In this document: positions 1 to 10,201 of the stretch, piece after piece | How the letters are laid out: each line of letters opens with the position of its first letter | How positions within the stretch are numbered: position 1 is the first letter of the stretch | Assembly: GCA_036874045.1 (NCBI GenBank) | Contig: CM072336.1 | Coordinates: forward strand, 20,269,001-20,333,000 | Source: Cymodocea nodosa | Lineage: Eukaryota > Streptophyta > Magnoliopsida > Alismatales > Cymodoceaceae | Direction: 5' to 3' | DNA: 64,000 nt | Program-made: the position numbers and the translations under genes | The notes under the pieces: model-generated | What the model was told of the DNA's origin: nothing | The model's database searches: none | What the model saw: only the letters and a program-made list of their open reading frames with translations

Positions 1-344
1 ACTCAAACCAACAACTGAATGAAGCTTTAAGGTTGAAGCCACGAACCAAATGATCCTTCTTGGATCAGACTTTCAGCACATGGAGAGCTTTAAGAATCTT
101 CTTGTAAATCCAACTTTCAATCGATTCTTTGTTGAACTGAATTTGAGCTTTCTTCTATATCAGTAATTGATCTGCAATGTATATTGTATCTCTGTATGTA
201 ATTGTATCTGTAATCTCACTTGTAAGCTCTGCTGAATATTGAAAGATCTATCTGTATTTATGCTTGAATATCCAACGATCATAATTTCTCCTCAACGGAT
301 GTATTCTGCTGTACTTGGTAAATAATCAGACCTAAATATGGTAA

Positions 345-1335
345 GTTACCGTTCTGTCTGATGTTCAGTAAGTAACCTTTCAAAAATCTCAGGCTTTCGG
401 ATGGTTATAAAAATAAGTTACTGAAAAGCATCCATAACTTACCGATTCATCACTCAAATTCTGTTATCTGAGTCACGTGAGGATTTTAAGTTGCTCACGT
501 GTAATGTCAAGTGTTCGGAGTCTTGTATTCAACTTACCGAAAAGAGCTCTTGACTTTCGGATAGTTAACTACTGTAACTCTCTGAACTTTCTTTTAAGTC
601 TCCGACAAATGTCTCTTCAATTCTGCACATGCATAAAAGAATAATTTAAGTTTCGGATAGTTAAGAATATAACTCACTGAAACTTCCCATTTTTCAGATA
701 GTTATCTTTCTAACTCTCCGAAATCCCATTTGAGCATCTGTATGGAATTTTGCATGTGGGAAATTCAATGACTTAAGTTTTGGATAGTTAAACTGTAACT
801 CACCGAAACTCTCTTGAAATTTCAGATAGTTATCTTTCTAACTCTCCGAAAACTTAAATGATATTCTTTCTGGAATTCTACACGTGGCAATTTCAATAAC
901 TTAAGTTTCAGATAGTTAAACTATAACTTACCAAAACTCTATTTGAAATTTCAGATAGTTATCTAACTCTCCGATTTTCCCTTTTAAGCTTTCAACTACC
1001 GGCTTCTCCATTTTGCACGTGCGTAATAAGATGACTTAAGTTCCGGAAAGTTATACCTATAACTTTCCGAAAAACTCGAATATTTATCTAACTCTCCGAA
1101 AGAAAACTCGGATAGTTATCTAACTCTCCGAAAAGTCCTTTAAGATTCTGTTTTGTATTTCTGCATGTGGTTAATTGAATGACTTAAGTTTTGGATAGTT
1201 AGCCTTTCTAACTTTCCGATTTTCCTTTTTCTTTCGGATAGTTAACTCCATAACTCTCCGATCATTCAACCAACTTAACTATTTGATTCAATAACTCTCC
1301 GAAGGCTTTGTAAAATTGGATAGTTATCCTTCTAA
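345..1335. repeat. Hairpin array type A in CopB LTR
   Basis: A tandem array of diverged units of about 127-148 bp. Each unit has an ACTTAAGT-like box, one or two imperfect inverted repeats (arm GGATAGTTA facing TAACTCnCCGA, loop 3-10 nt) and a CACGTG-like box. CACGTG/CATGTG/CACATG boxes lie near 626, 753, 881, 1016 and 1164, giving spacings of 127, 128, 135 and 148. The same array, inverted, is at 48720-49690. Confidence 0.85.
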
Positions 1336-1340
1336 CTATC

Positions 1341-2896
1341 TGTTTGGTTTTTCCTAACACTACACTAGAAAAACTTGGATTTGTTGCTTCTATTTTTTTA
1401 CTTAGTTAATTTATCTTTATGCCTATTCTTTCTTTTAAAAGTAAACAAACAACCTTTAATACAATTTAGATATTAATTCCAATTTGTACTTTAATTGCAA
1501 GTGCATAGTGTCTATTGTATCAGTGTGCAAGTACAGGTTGATCCCATAGGGAATTGCTGACGAATTTAAGAAATGTTTGATTGTGAACAATTCAAATTTA
1601 TATTCAATAAGCACTCCGTTGAGTTACATTAAAATCTTAAGTTTTTTTGTACGAACCAATTTCAGTAAACTGTAAAATTAAAACTAACATAAAACAATTA
1701 TAAAACTGATACAGATAACATTAATCACGATACAACACAAACAATACAACACTCAAATACAACATATAAACAAAGATAAATTGTTTTTGGTATTTTTGTT
1801 TTGATGTAATGGGCGAAAGGTGAAATGTAAAGTAATCTCACTTGACAGTAAATACTTCCGACACTACTTGCAACGCGATTACACCACTGAAAATTAAACC
1901 ACTTACAATTCTGTCTCCTCTCCCTATAGAATCGCGAGTCCAGAATTGCAAGATGATCTCCTCTTCAGCATACAGGCATCAACCCGAAGCCAAGGCTAAA
2001 AGCTTTACGATCTCCTGAAATATGAGTCGGCGCTTGGTAAAAATGGCTTCCCTTCCCGCGACGCGATCACTCCTCACAGTGGTTGTTAGGCACTGTGTTT
2101 GGCTCGGAATCGACCCGACATCAGGCAAGTATCCTCACAGACCTCCGATGATTGGTGATTATGGTGGTGATACGATGGTTGGTGTGATATTTCGGAGAAT
2201 CGCCGATACTGTCTGTAGAAAGCTCGGTGCTCCTCCTCTGTATACACTACCGTCCATCGATCACACACACTTCTTTTTTTCTTCTTTTCTTTTATATTTT
2301 TTCAGTAGTAATTGCTTCTGCTTGAATGGTCGGTTGGATTTCCTTCCTTCAGATCAACGACGATGATTTCTTTCTCCCTACGCGATTGAATTCCTGCGTG
2401 ATACGTGCAAATGTGGTTTTTCCTTCCAACTGTCTGTTCCTGCAACTACTACAGTGGCATTTTAGAAAATAACTATAAAATACATGCAATAAAGAAATAA
2501 GCCGCTAACCTAACGCGTTACCTTAGTGTATATTCATGTAACTCAACGCGTACAGTTATGCTAACTCAACAAGTTATAACTTAAGTAAATCTACCAGATC
2601 TCGACATGTGTTAGTAATAGTTTAAACATAAAATAACATTTCAGAGAGTTACAGGTATAACTATCCGATGCTCAGATGCATTTTCAGATACTTAAGAATT
2701 TCACAGCCTGCAATTTACCGACAGTTCATAAATGTACTAAATTAACATTAATTCCCCAAAATTAAGCAGATTCTTCAATTAAAGCATATAACAGTGCAAT
2801 TATAACATAATGGCTTAATTCTCATATGATAAGCTAAATATTATGCAATTAACCATCATTTAATCGTTAATAATATGCACTTTTTCATTCTAAACA
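1341..2896 (-). mobile_element. GypA solo LTR, TSD CTATC
   Basis: Full LTR of 1,556 bp with TG...CA ends, flanked by perfect 5-bp duplications CTATC (1336-1340 and 2897-2901). No internal sequence is attached, so this is a solo LTR left by LTR-LTR recombination. The insertion lies in a CTAACTATCTGA half-hairpin of the CopB array. It carries the conserved antisense ORF 2022-2366. Confidence 0.93.
2022..2366 (+). other. Recurrent short ORF antisense to GypA LTR
   Basis: 114 codons starting MSRRLVKMASLPATRS. The same start and first ~50 residues recur antisense to the LTR at 13204-13494 (-), 17204-17470 (+), 29270-29569 (+) and 50475-50780 (-), and with a shifted start at 46319-46555 (-). The C-terminal halves diverge by frameshifts and differing histidine/aspartate-codon repeats. 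I recognise no domain. Conservation may simply reflect a conserved LTR (R/U5-like) sequence, so coding is unproven. Confidence 0.3.
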
Positions 2897-3113
2897 CTAT
2901 CTGATGGACTTGCTGCTGTTTTACTCTTTGGACTTGTAACTATCCGATTTTCTTGTAACTTTAAGGTAGTATCATCTGGAACCTTCTCCATCTGTTCGTT
3001 TACATGGAATTTGTTCTATCTACCTTTGATCTAATGCTGCACTGACTTAACTGTGAAATACAATATGTTTCCTCACATAGGTTTTGCATTATCAAAATAC
3101 TAGGGTCCTAACA

Positions 3114-4392
3114 AGGCACTGCCTACATTGACTATCCTCTAGTAGGTCTAACTTCTATTGATTCCTTCTGTCTAGGGGGTATATTTCTATTCATATTATG
3201 ATTCTGAATGGCAGTACTTCCAAATACAAGATCTAGACGATTGTTTAATTGTTGAATTATCTTTTCTAACTTCTCTATTCTAGATCCTTATTCAATTAAT
3301 GCTTCATAACTTATATTTTTGTTGTTTATATTTTCTCCTCCTTGGAAATTGTTATTTCTCCAAGATAGGTTCGAGTGATTTCTCTAATTAGGGTTATAAG
3401 AATTTCCAAAGTTATCTTTTTGATTTCTAACATAAATAATATCTAAGTCATTAATATTTGCATTCTTTTCTACTAGCTTTTGATTTAATGATAACTCTTC
3501 TATTTTGTTTGTTAATTTAGTTAATTTAACTTCAAGCATAGTGCTTGAGTCTATTTCGTGCATTCCATTTGGTAATATTCTTTTATCTGTAATAGCTTCA
3601 CCTGAGTTTTCTCACTGTGTAGTTCTTTTTGCAAAGTTTTCTAAGTATGCCCATACTTCTTCTCTACATAGTTTTAAAAATCCATTCTAACAAGTAGATT
3701 CTAATAAAGATTTCATTGAAACATCTATGCCTTCATAAATTATACCTATTAACTGTCTTTACTTATTACATGATGCAGACACTAAGTCAGTAAATCTTTA
3801 AATCTTTCAAAATATTTCCAAAATGATTTTTCCTATTTTTGGCTACACATTAATATTTCCTTTTTCTTTTTAATCGTTTGGTGTGTTGGATAATATTTTT
3901 CTAGAAAAACAAAGCAAAATTCAGTCTATGTAGAAATTGAATCAGGCGATAGAGTATATAACCATTTCTTAGCTGTGTCTTTTAAAGCAAAAGGAATATA
4001 TCTAAGTTTAATAGCATCAATACTCATGTTCGGCATTTTCATCATTTTACAAACTTTGTTAAATTCTCTAAGGAAATAATAGGCATCTTCTCTTTCTAAT
4101 CCATGAAAGTGTGGCAATTAACTAATATAATTAGATTTCAATTCAAACCTATCTCCCTCAAAGTTTGGCAATCAAATACATGAAAGTTCAACTAATTCAT
4201 AATTTCCCCTAATGGTTTTTCTACTAGAGTAGCCATATATTCATTCTCTTTTAAAGAAAGGTTAGCTACACCATTAAGGATTTTGTTAAAGTCCAATTCA
4301 AAAAATATTTCAGTATGCCTTTATGTTGAATAATCCTATGTAGGTGTTCTTACTAATCGTTTAGTGCTAGGATAATGAATCCATGTGCTCAT
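3114..4392 (-). pseudogene. gag: Gypsy (Athila-like) gag, decayed, downstream of accessory ORF
   Basis: Structural capsid/nucleocapsid protein of a Ty3 element. Reading leftwards from an ATG at 4392 (MSTWIHYPST), the capsid core is recognisable at 3926-4117 (FHGLEREDAYYF, then IKLRYIPFAL and KKWL), followed by the usual KYYP-type and ERFKDLL segments near 3780-3910. The C-terminal part has the Athila-type RNHSNLSW motif near 3360-3400 and a coiled-coil-like segment. Many stops and at least one frameshift make it a pseudogene. It is cut at 3114 by the CopB LTR. It begins only about 65 bp after sequence homologous to the region just upstream of the F-box ORF in GypA1, so gag here follows the accessory ORF instead of preceding protease. 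Either this is a genuine 3' gag slot or a deletion fused two elements. Confidence 0.75.
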
Positions 4393-4739
4393 AAACTCTT
4401 AACATAAAGTAAAATAGCAGAAGATTAATTACATACTAATCTGATACTTCTCAATAAATAGTTATTGACGGATGAAGTTGAATCAGCTACTTCTCCTTCC
4501 AGTTCCCCAACAAATTTTCTTTTCTTTACTCAAGTGCTAGCAACTTGTAAATAACATTCTGTTCTATATTTATAATACACGTCCATAAGGCAAATGAATC
4601 TCGTTGCAAGAACATGTCTTGCAACATGTAGTATGGTTCCTATTTTTATAGATACGTGTTCCACTTTTAATTTCAAATTTCAGTAATTGCTAAACTCATG
4701 AAGTTTCGTTTGTGGCTGAAAGAATAACTGTTCAACTTA

Positions 4740-4985
4740 ATCCACAAACTAACCTCATTGAGTTATAGTTAACTCAACGGACTAGCCTCAATTAATGTTT
4801 CTAACTCAATGAACTAATCTTGTTGAGTTACAACTAACTCAATGGACTGGCTTCGTCGCCTATTTGCTAACTCCATAGACTAACTTCGTTGAGTTATAGA
4901 TAACTCAACAGAGTGACTTTATATTTTATTATTGACCTTGTGGAGTTAAGTTAACTCAACGAACTTACTTCGTTGAGTTAACACT
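4740..4985. repeat. Hairpin array type B downstream of GypA2 accessory ORF
   Basis: At least four inverted repeats of CGTTGAGTTA facing TAACTCAACG, with loops of a few nt, in about 240 bp. Some arms read CGTGGAGTTA. The GypA1 equivalent at 21770-21950 sits just upstream of the F-box ORF. Flanks 4458-4739 and 4986-5426 are AT-rich noncoding sequence collinear with 21476-22374. Confidence 0.8.
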
Positions 4986-5426
4986 TAGCAAATTTTTCTA
5001 AAACTTACTCCTCGTATTAACTTCTATATTTTTTTCCTGCATTTTGTTAACTTAAATAAAGTGAAATATGTCATTAATGTAGTGTTCTAATTTAAACTCA
5101 TTTAAATCTAAATATTATATACATATTTAACTTACAATTCATTTCCTGTTATGTAGAATTTACATTTTACTTTTCAGCAAGTAGATATATTTAGACATTA
5201 TCCAAGCATCATGCATTTAACCATGTCATTAATAAAATTGTAAAACTTTTAAACAGTTTGCAAATCTTTAAATAGTTATATAATATTCAATTCAACTTTA
5301 AATCATTCGTTCACAATTACACAAATTTAGAAACATTTGAAATTCAAACATTCATTTATATAAATAGTTTACATTTACATATAGCTAGATATTTTTCAAT
5401 ACAATACAAGTAGACGAACAATACAT

Positions 5427-8400
5427 TTAGTCCTTCTTCCTAAGTTCATCTACTTCCTTCTAGAGCTTTTCTAATTGTTGTTCTAATTGATTTATACATT
5501 TAACAGCTCCTATAATGTCTCTAGAAGGTCCAGATATCTTAGCAGCTGTAGCATTATAATTTTTATACTCCACTGAAATGGCTCTAAATCTTATCCTCTT
5601 GGATGTTCATTTCGTGAAGTCAATACTGTCTTCCGTTAATACTAGTATCAAATCTCCATAAAATAGCTTCTTCTTTGCAGACTTTATCTTTGACAAGAAG
5701 ACTTGACATCAGTTAACTTGAATTTTATTTACAACTGCATACATGACCCATTTAACAAATTGACTCAGTTCAATGTCATGGTCATGCCTTTGATAGATAG
5801 TTTTAACTAAAATGTTTGCCACCATGTGTGCTTTCCCATTTAAATACTTCAGTCTATTTAGTAATGACACACTAGAGTTGATGGCTAAACATTGCTTGAT
5901 TGCTTGTTCTGTCCATTCAGTTACAATTGTATTTTCCAAGATTTCTATTCTTTCATTTTTCAATCCAAAAATGTTATGGAGAAGCTCTAGTGTTATCTGT
6001 ACATTAGCTTGCTCCATATTAGAAATTAAATTTCCTTCTTCCTCTCTTAAGTTTGCATAAAATAGGGCACTAAATTTTCATATATTGCATGCCCTCTCAA
6101 TAAATTGCAGTAGACCCTAAAACTCAAATAATTCTTTAATGTCGTTCATGTCGTCCCAATTTACTGGTCTACTATATATAATATCATAACCCCTAATCTC
6201 TTGACATTTATTATATGCTTCCCGACTCCAAAAGTATACCTTATATAGAACTGTTGCTTCAGTTGGGTCAGGAATTTGGATTTGTTGCTCCAAAGGGGTT
6301 TGTTCTTGAATTTCTTCTTCAAAATGCTGAACTTGAGTTTGTTGGAAATGATTCGGAGATTCTTACATTTCAACTCATCTTTCTGTCTGTGGTGGAGAGT
6401 TAGTAGAACTATCCACTCTTCTTTCTTGAATTCTTTCAATAATTTGCTGAAGAGTCTCTCCCTCTTCAATGGAATCTATTGAGTCTTTTCCTTCTAGTTC
6501 AGTATGTTCAGCTTCTTCTTTTTCTTCTTCCTCTTGACTACCAATCTGCATTGTTATTGTTCTTTTTGATTTTGTGGCAAATTGGGATGGAGTCACGGGC
6601 ATAGTATATTCTACCCTAATTGTTTCTTCTATTTGTATAGGCTACAGACTAATTTTAGCCTGTTTTCCTTTTCCTCTTTACTCTTGCTGCAGCTACTCTT
6701 GCTCCTCCTCTGATTCAGATAGTAGATCCACAAAAATAGGCTCTTTAGGCCCTACTGATATTTTAAGCTCAGATTTAATCTCTACTTGAGCTTCAGGCAC
6801 TATCTCTTTTCCTTTCCTTCTTCTAAATAGTTGTACCTGGTCTTTCTCTTCTTCCTTTGAGATTAAATTTACAAAAATAGGCTCTGCAGGCCCTTGAGCC
6901 ACAAGTATTGGCTCTTCCTGTTTTACTTCTTCTATAATTACTAGTCTTGAAGGACTAGCTTTAGTTTCTCTTGCAGCCATTGATCTAGCTACTTCTTGAT
7001 GCTGCTCTACTTTGATTTTATATTAGGCCTTTGTTTAGAATGAAAAAGTGCATAATATTAATGGTTAAATGATGGTTAATTGCATAATATTTAGCTTATC
7101 ATACGAGAATTAAGTCATTATGTTATAATTGCATTGTAATATGCTTTAATGAAAGAATCTACATAATTTCAAGGAATTAATGTTAATTAAGTACATTTCT
7201 GAACTGTCAATGAATTACAGGCTTTTTAATTCCTAAGTATCTGAATTTTCTATTATTTCAGAGAGTTATATTTAATGTACTAGATAGTTATGTTTTAAAC
7301 GTTTAAAAAATATTTTATTATTTCCTAGAGTACACGTGTTGAAACCTTAATATACAACTTAAGTTATCTGCTAACTATCTGAAATGCAAATGAGCATCGG
7401 ATAGTTAGGTTTGTAAGTATCTAAAATATTTGAACTTGTTAAGTTAGAATTATACAAGTGTTTTATAATTAAATCAACGAAATAAGTCTGTTGAGTTACA
7501 CTAACTCCACAAACCATTTATTTACTAACATGCCACTATTGCAGTTGCAGAAACAAGAAATTCGAAGGAAAACCACGATTGCACGTATCATGCAGGAATT
7601 CACTCGTGGAATGAAGAAGAAATCACCATCGTTGATATGAATGAAGGAAATCCAATCGATCATTTAAGCAGAAGCAGTTATTACTGAAAGAAACATTAAA
7701 GACGAAGAAAAAGACTATGTAAAGTGTGGTGGAGAATCGCGCTAACTACAGGAAGCATCGGAAGTTCCCTAAAGCTCCACACCAACACCACCAAAATCAC
7801 CAACCATTAGTGGTTTGTGAAGATACTTATCGGATGTCGGGTCGATTCCAAGCCAAACACGGTGATTGACAACCACTATGAGGAGTGATCGTGTCGCAGG
7901 AAGGGAAGCCATTTTCACCAAGTACCGACTCATATCTCAGGAGATCGTAAAGCTTCTAGCCTTGGTTTTAGGTTGATACCAGTATGCTGAGGAGGAGATC
8001 ATCTTACAATTTTTGATTCGCAATTCTATAAGGAGAGGAGGTAGGATTATAAGTGATTAATTTTTCAGTGGTGTAATTGCATTGCATGTAGTGACGAAAG
8101 TTTTTACTGTCAATAGAGAGTTTTTACATTTCATCTTTCTCTCATCTTCAAGAACATATCAAAACAAAAAATACTAAAACAATAAATTATCTGTGTTTAC
8201 ATCTAGTATTGAAGTGTTTTATTATTTGCTTTGCATCGTGATTAATGTTATCATTGTTAGTATTGTGAATGTTTTATGATTGTTTGATTGAGAAAATAGA
8301 AAATAGTTTATTGTTTACTGAAATTGATTTGTTCTAAATACTTAAAGATTTTAATGGTTACTGTTTGAAATATTTGAATGTTAGTGTTGCTTAATGACAA

Positions 8401-9481
8401 ATCTAATATTAACTAACATTAAAGAGCTTAATTAATATTATTTACATTCTGTGAAACTGCCCAATGGTTGGCCAAATTCCTCTATAAATAGCAGTATTTA
8501 ACTGGAAAGGTAGGCTCATGGAGTTAACTTAAGTTCATGAGGTTAGTCCATTAAGTTAACTATAACTCCACGAACGAAGTCCGTTGTATTAACTATAACT
8601 CAATAGAGTGCTTAACTGAATATATATAAACTCCAATATAAAAATCGGGACAGTCCACAATTCTTACTCAATCTCTATGGGATTGACCTGTACTTGCACA
8701 CAAATACAATATACACTGTGCACTTACAGTTAAAATACAAATTGGATTCAGTATCTAATTTGTGTGAAAGGTTGTTTGTTTACTTTTAAAAGAATTTATT
8801 AATATAAGTAAAACAAATACAAAGTTTTCTAGCACCGCCTAACAAACAGAAGTTCACAATCAATTAAATAGCCTTCAACTTATCTACGACCCTTTTCTTG
8901 TAGAGTGCATCATATAGTAAATGTGTCTTTGCCACAACCATTTCTTTAGAATTTCCTTGGCTTTTGGCAACTTCAACAAGCTCTACAAATTCTCTCCATT
9001 CTTCTAGCGTCGATGGCCCCAAAAATGCTACTCTTTCTAATGGCCTTGGTAGTGGAATGGATGGTCCTAGCTGCTGTTCCTTAGTAATTGGTTTTTCAGT
9101 AGCCAGCTCCTCAACTACAGGTTCTTCAGCTGCTTTTCTCTATTGCTCCCAGATTTCCCACTAGGCATGTCTAGCAATATGTCTTGTAAACCATAATCAT
9201 GACTTGCATTGGATTAACTCTAGGGCAACCTCATTGTTTAGTCTTATTTTCCTTTCTCTATTCACAGCAACTTCTATTGCTACTTTAATCCTCGTTTCCA
9301 TAATCTAAGGTATTCTTATATCTAAATCTACTAAAACTTTTCTCTAATAGAAGATGTTAGATTCTACCTTCTGTAGTTCTTTTTCTCGAGTTGTGTTCCT
9401 AATCTTTTGTCTTGTATGCCATTCTTCTTATTCTTTGAGAAATCTCATGATGTCAACTTCCTCCTAGAACTCTGGTGTCAT
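5427..9481 (-). pseudogene. GypA2 accessory ORF (putative plant transposon-protein type), split by solo LTR
   Basis: Collinear with the GypA1 accessory ORF. Removing the insertion 7032-8875 leaves 2,211 bp, that is 737 codons in one unbroken register from the ATG at 9479-9481 to TAA at 5427-5429. There are no frameshifts but about 16 in-frame stops (9 TAG, 4 TGA, 3 TAA). The N-terminal third is charged and Lys/Glu-rich. The middle is acidic (runs of Glu, residues around 220-330). The C-terminal third carries the motifs shared with CopA: PVNWDDM, FYANL, LLHNIFGL (near 5960), LNGKAHMVANIL, HDIELSQFVKW and YGDL. Function is unknown, and no polymerase or integrase motif is present. TAG codons after IP (N-terminal), after ISL (middle) and after LEKL (C-terminal) are shared with GypA1. 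It is not expected to make a full protein unless stops are suppressed. Confidence 0.75.
7032..8870 (+). mobile_element. GypA solo LTR in accessory ORF, TSD GCCTT
   Basis: Begins TGTTTAGAATG at 7032. LTR homology ends near 8848 (CAAACA). A further 22 bp with no LTR match (8849-8870) precedes the right-hand GCCTT (8871-8875), which matches the left GCCTT (7027-7031). The interrupted ORF resumes in register. This copy is diverged: its type A array is reduced to about 7340-7440, type B hairpins are at 8510-8610, and the antisense ORF is decayed. Confidence 0.85.
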
Positions 9482-9649
9482 CTTGACTTCGTGGTGCGAC
9501 GAAATAGAATGAAATCACTTTAATCTTTACTGTTCTAAGTTCTAAATGATTCTACAGATAATGCCCCCAAACCCTAAGTTTTAGTATATAATAAACCCTA
9601 AGTTTTAGGCAAGTAATCGGGTCATTTTCCTATGTAAACTCTCGCTATC

Positions 9650-9820
9650 TCACTCACTTCTCCATGGAGTTATGGTTAACTCCATGGACTAAGTTCGTGG
9701 ACTTAACTACAGTACTCTGTTGAGTTATGACTAACTCAACGGAGTAAGTTCGTTAACTTATCCTAGACTCAACGGAGTAAGTTCATTGAGTTAAGTGTAA
9801 CTCAACGAACCTCTCGTAAA
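9650..9820. repeat. Hairpin array type B upstream of GypA2 accessory ORF
   Basis: Three or four copies of GTTGAGTTA facing TAACTCAACGGA, located 170-340 bp upstream of the accessory ATG (9481) and downstream of pol. The GypA1 equivalent is 24780-24885. The position suggests a promoter-proximal regulatory array (inference). Confidence 0.75.
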
Positions 9821-9899
9821 GTTATAACTAATAAAAATATTTATAATAATAATTTTTTACTTCAGTCAAGACCAAAGAATTTCTGGTCTCATCGACTCT

Positions 9900-10165
9900 T
9901 AATCTTTCAACTTTTAAAATTTTGATCAAACCATTATATTTCCTCGGTTGAACCGAAATTAAATACCTCTTTTTTTTCCTATCGGTTTGAGTCGATACCA
10001 GGCTTCGGTAAAATTGACATTTTTACTTAATATAATATATATATATATATGTTTTGGTTAAACCGATGGATCCTTTCGGTAGAACCTTAACAATAATTTT
10101 TCTTTTAATATATGTTTCGATAAAATCGATAATTTCTTTCGGTTGAACCGTGATATTTAAAATAA
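9900..10165. repeat. Hairpin array type C (TCGGTT / AACCGA)
   Basis: A third class of short inverted repeats, for example CGGTTGAACCG near 9950 and 10140, with diverged copies reading ATCGGTTTGAGTCGAT and TTTCGGTAAAATTGA between TA- and T-runs. It sits between the pol stop (10202) and the type B array. The same motif occupies the equivalent place in GypA1 (24940-25130). Confidence 0.7.
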
Positions 10166-10201
10166 GTTTTTTTTTTTTTTTTTACAAACGTCTATTTCTT
10201 A

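Larger units (their letters stand above)
1..3113 (-). mobile_element. CopB (Ty1/copia) LTR, 3' end beyond window
   Basis: Reverse-complement copy of the CopB LTR at 48564-52356. Its 5' edge, read on the minus strand, begins TGTTAGGACCC at 3113 and matches 48564 onward. The start of the window corresponds to the region near 52000-52080, so about 300 bp of the LTR lies to the left. The LTR is split by a GypA solo LTR (1341-2896). The right flank (from 3114) is gypsy gag, so the copy inserted into that gag. There is no polypyrimidine tract at the right edge, so this is a 5' LTR or a solo LTR, not a 3' LTR. Its left target duplication cannot be seen. Confidence 0.85.

Noticed and set aside
345..1335. 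Regularly spaced palindromes as a CRISPR array or satellite DNA
   Set aside because: Units are diverged, lie within defined LTR edges, and the host is a plant; they are part of LTR sequence.
3505..3690. Plus-strand ORF opposite gag
   Set aside because: Shadow of the minus-strand gag pseudogene.
6161..6482. Short frames on both strands overlapping the accessory ORF
   Set aside because: The true frame runs through this region in register with both neighbours; these are shadows.
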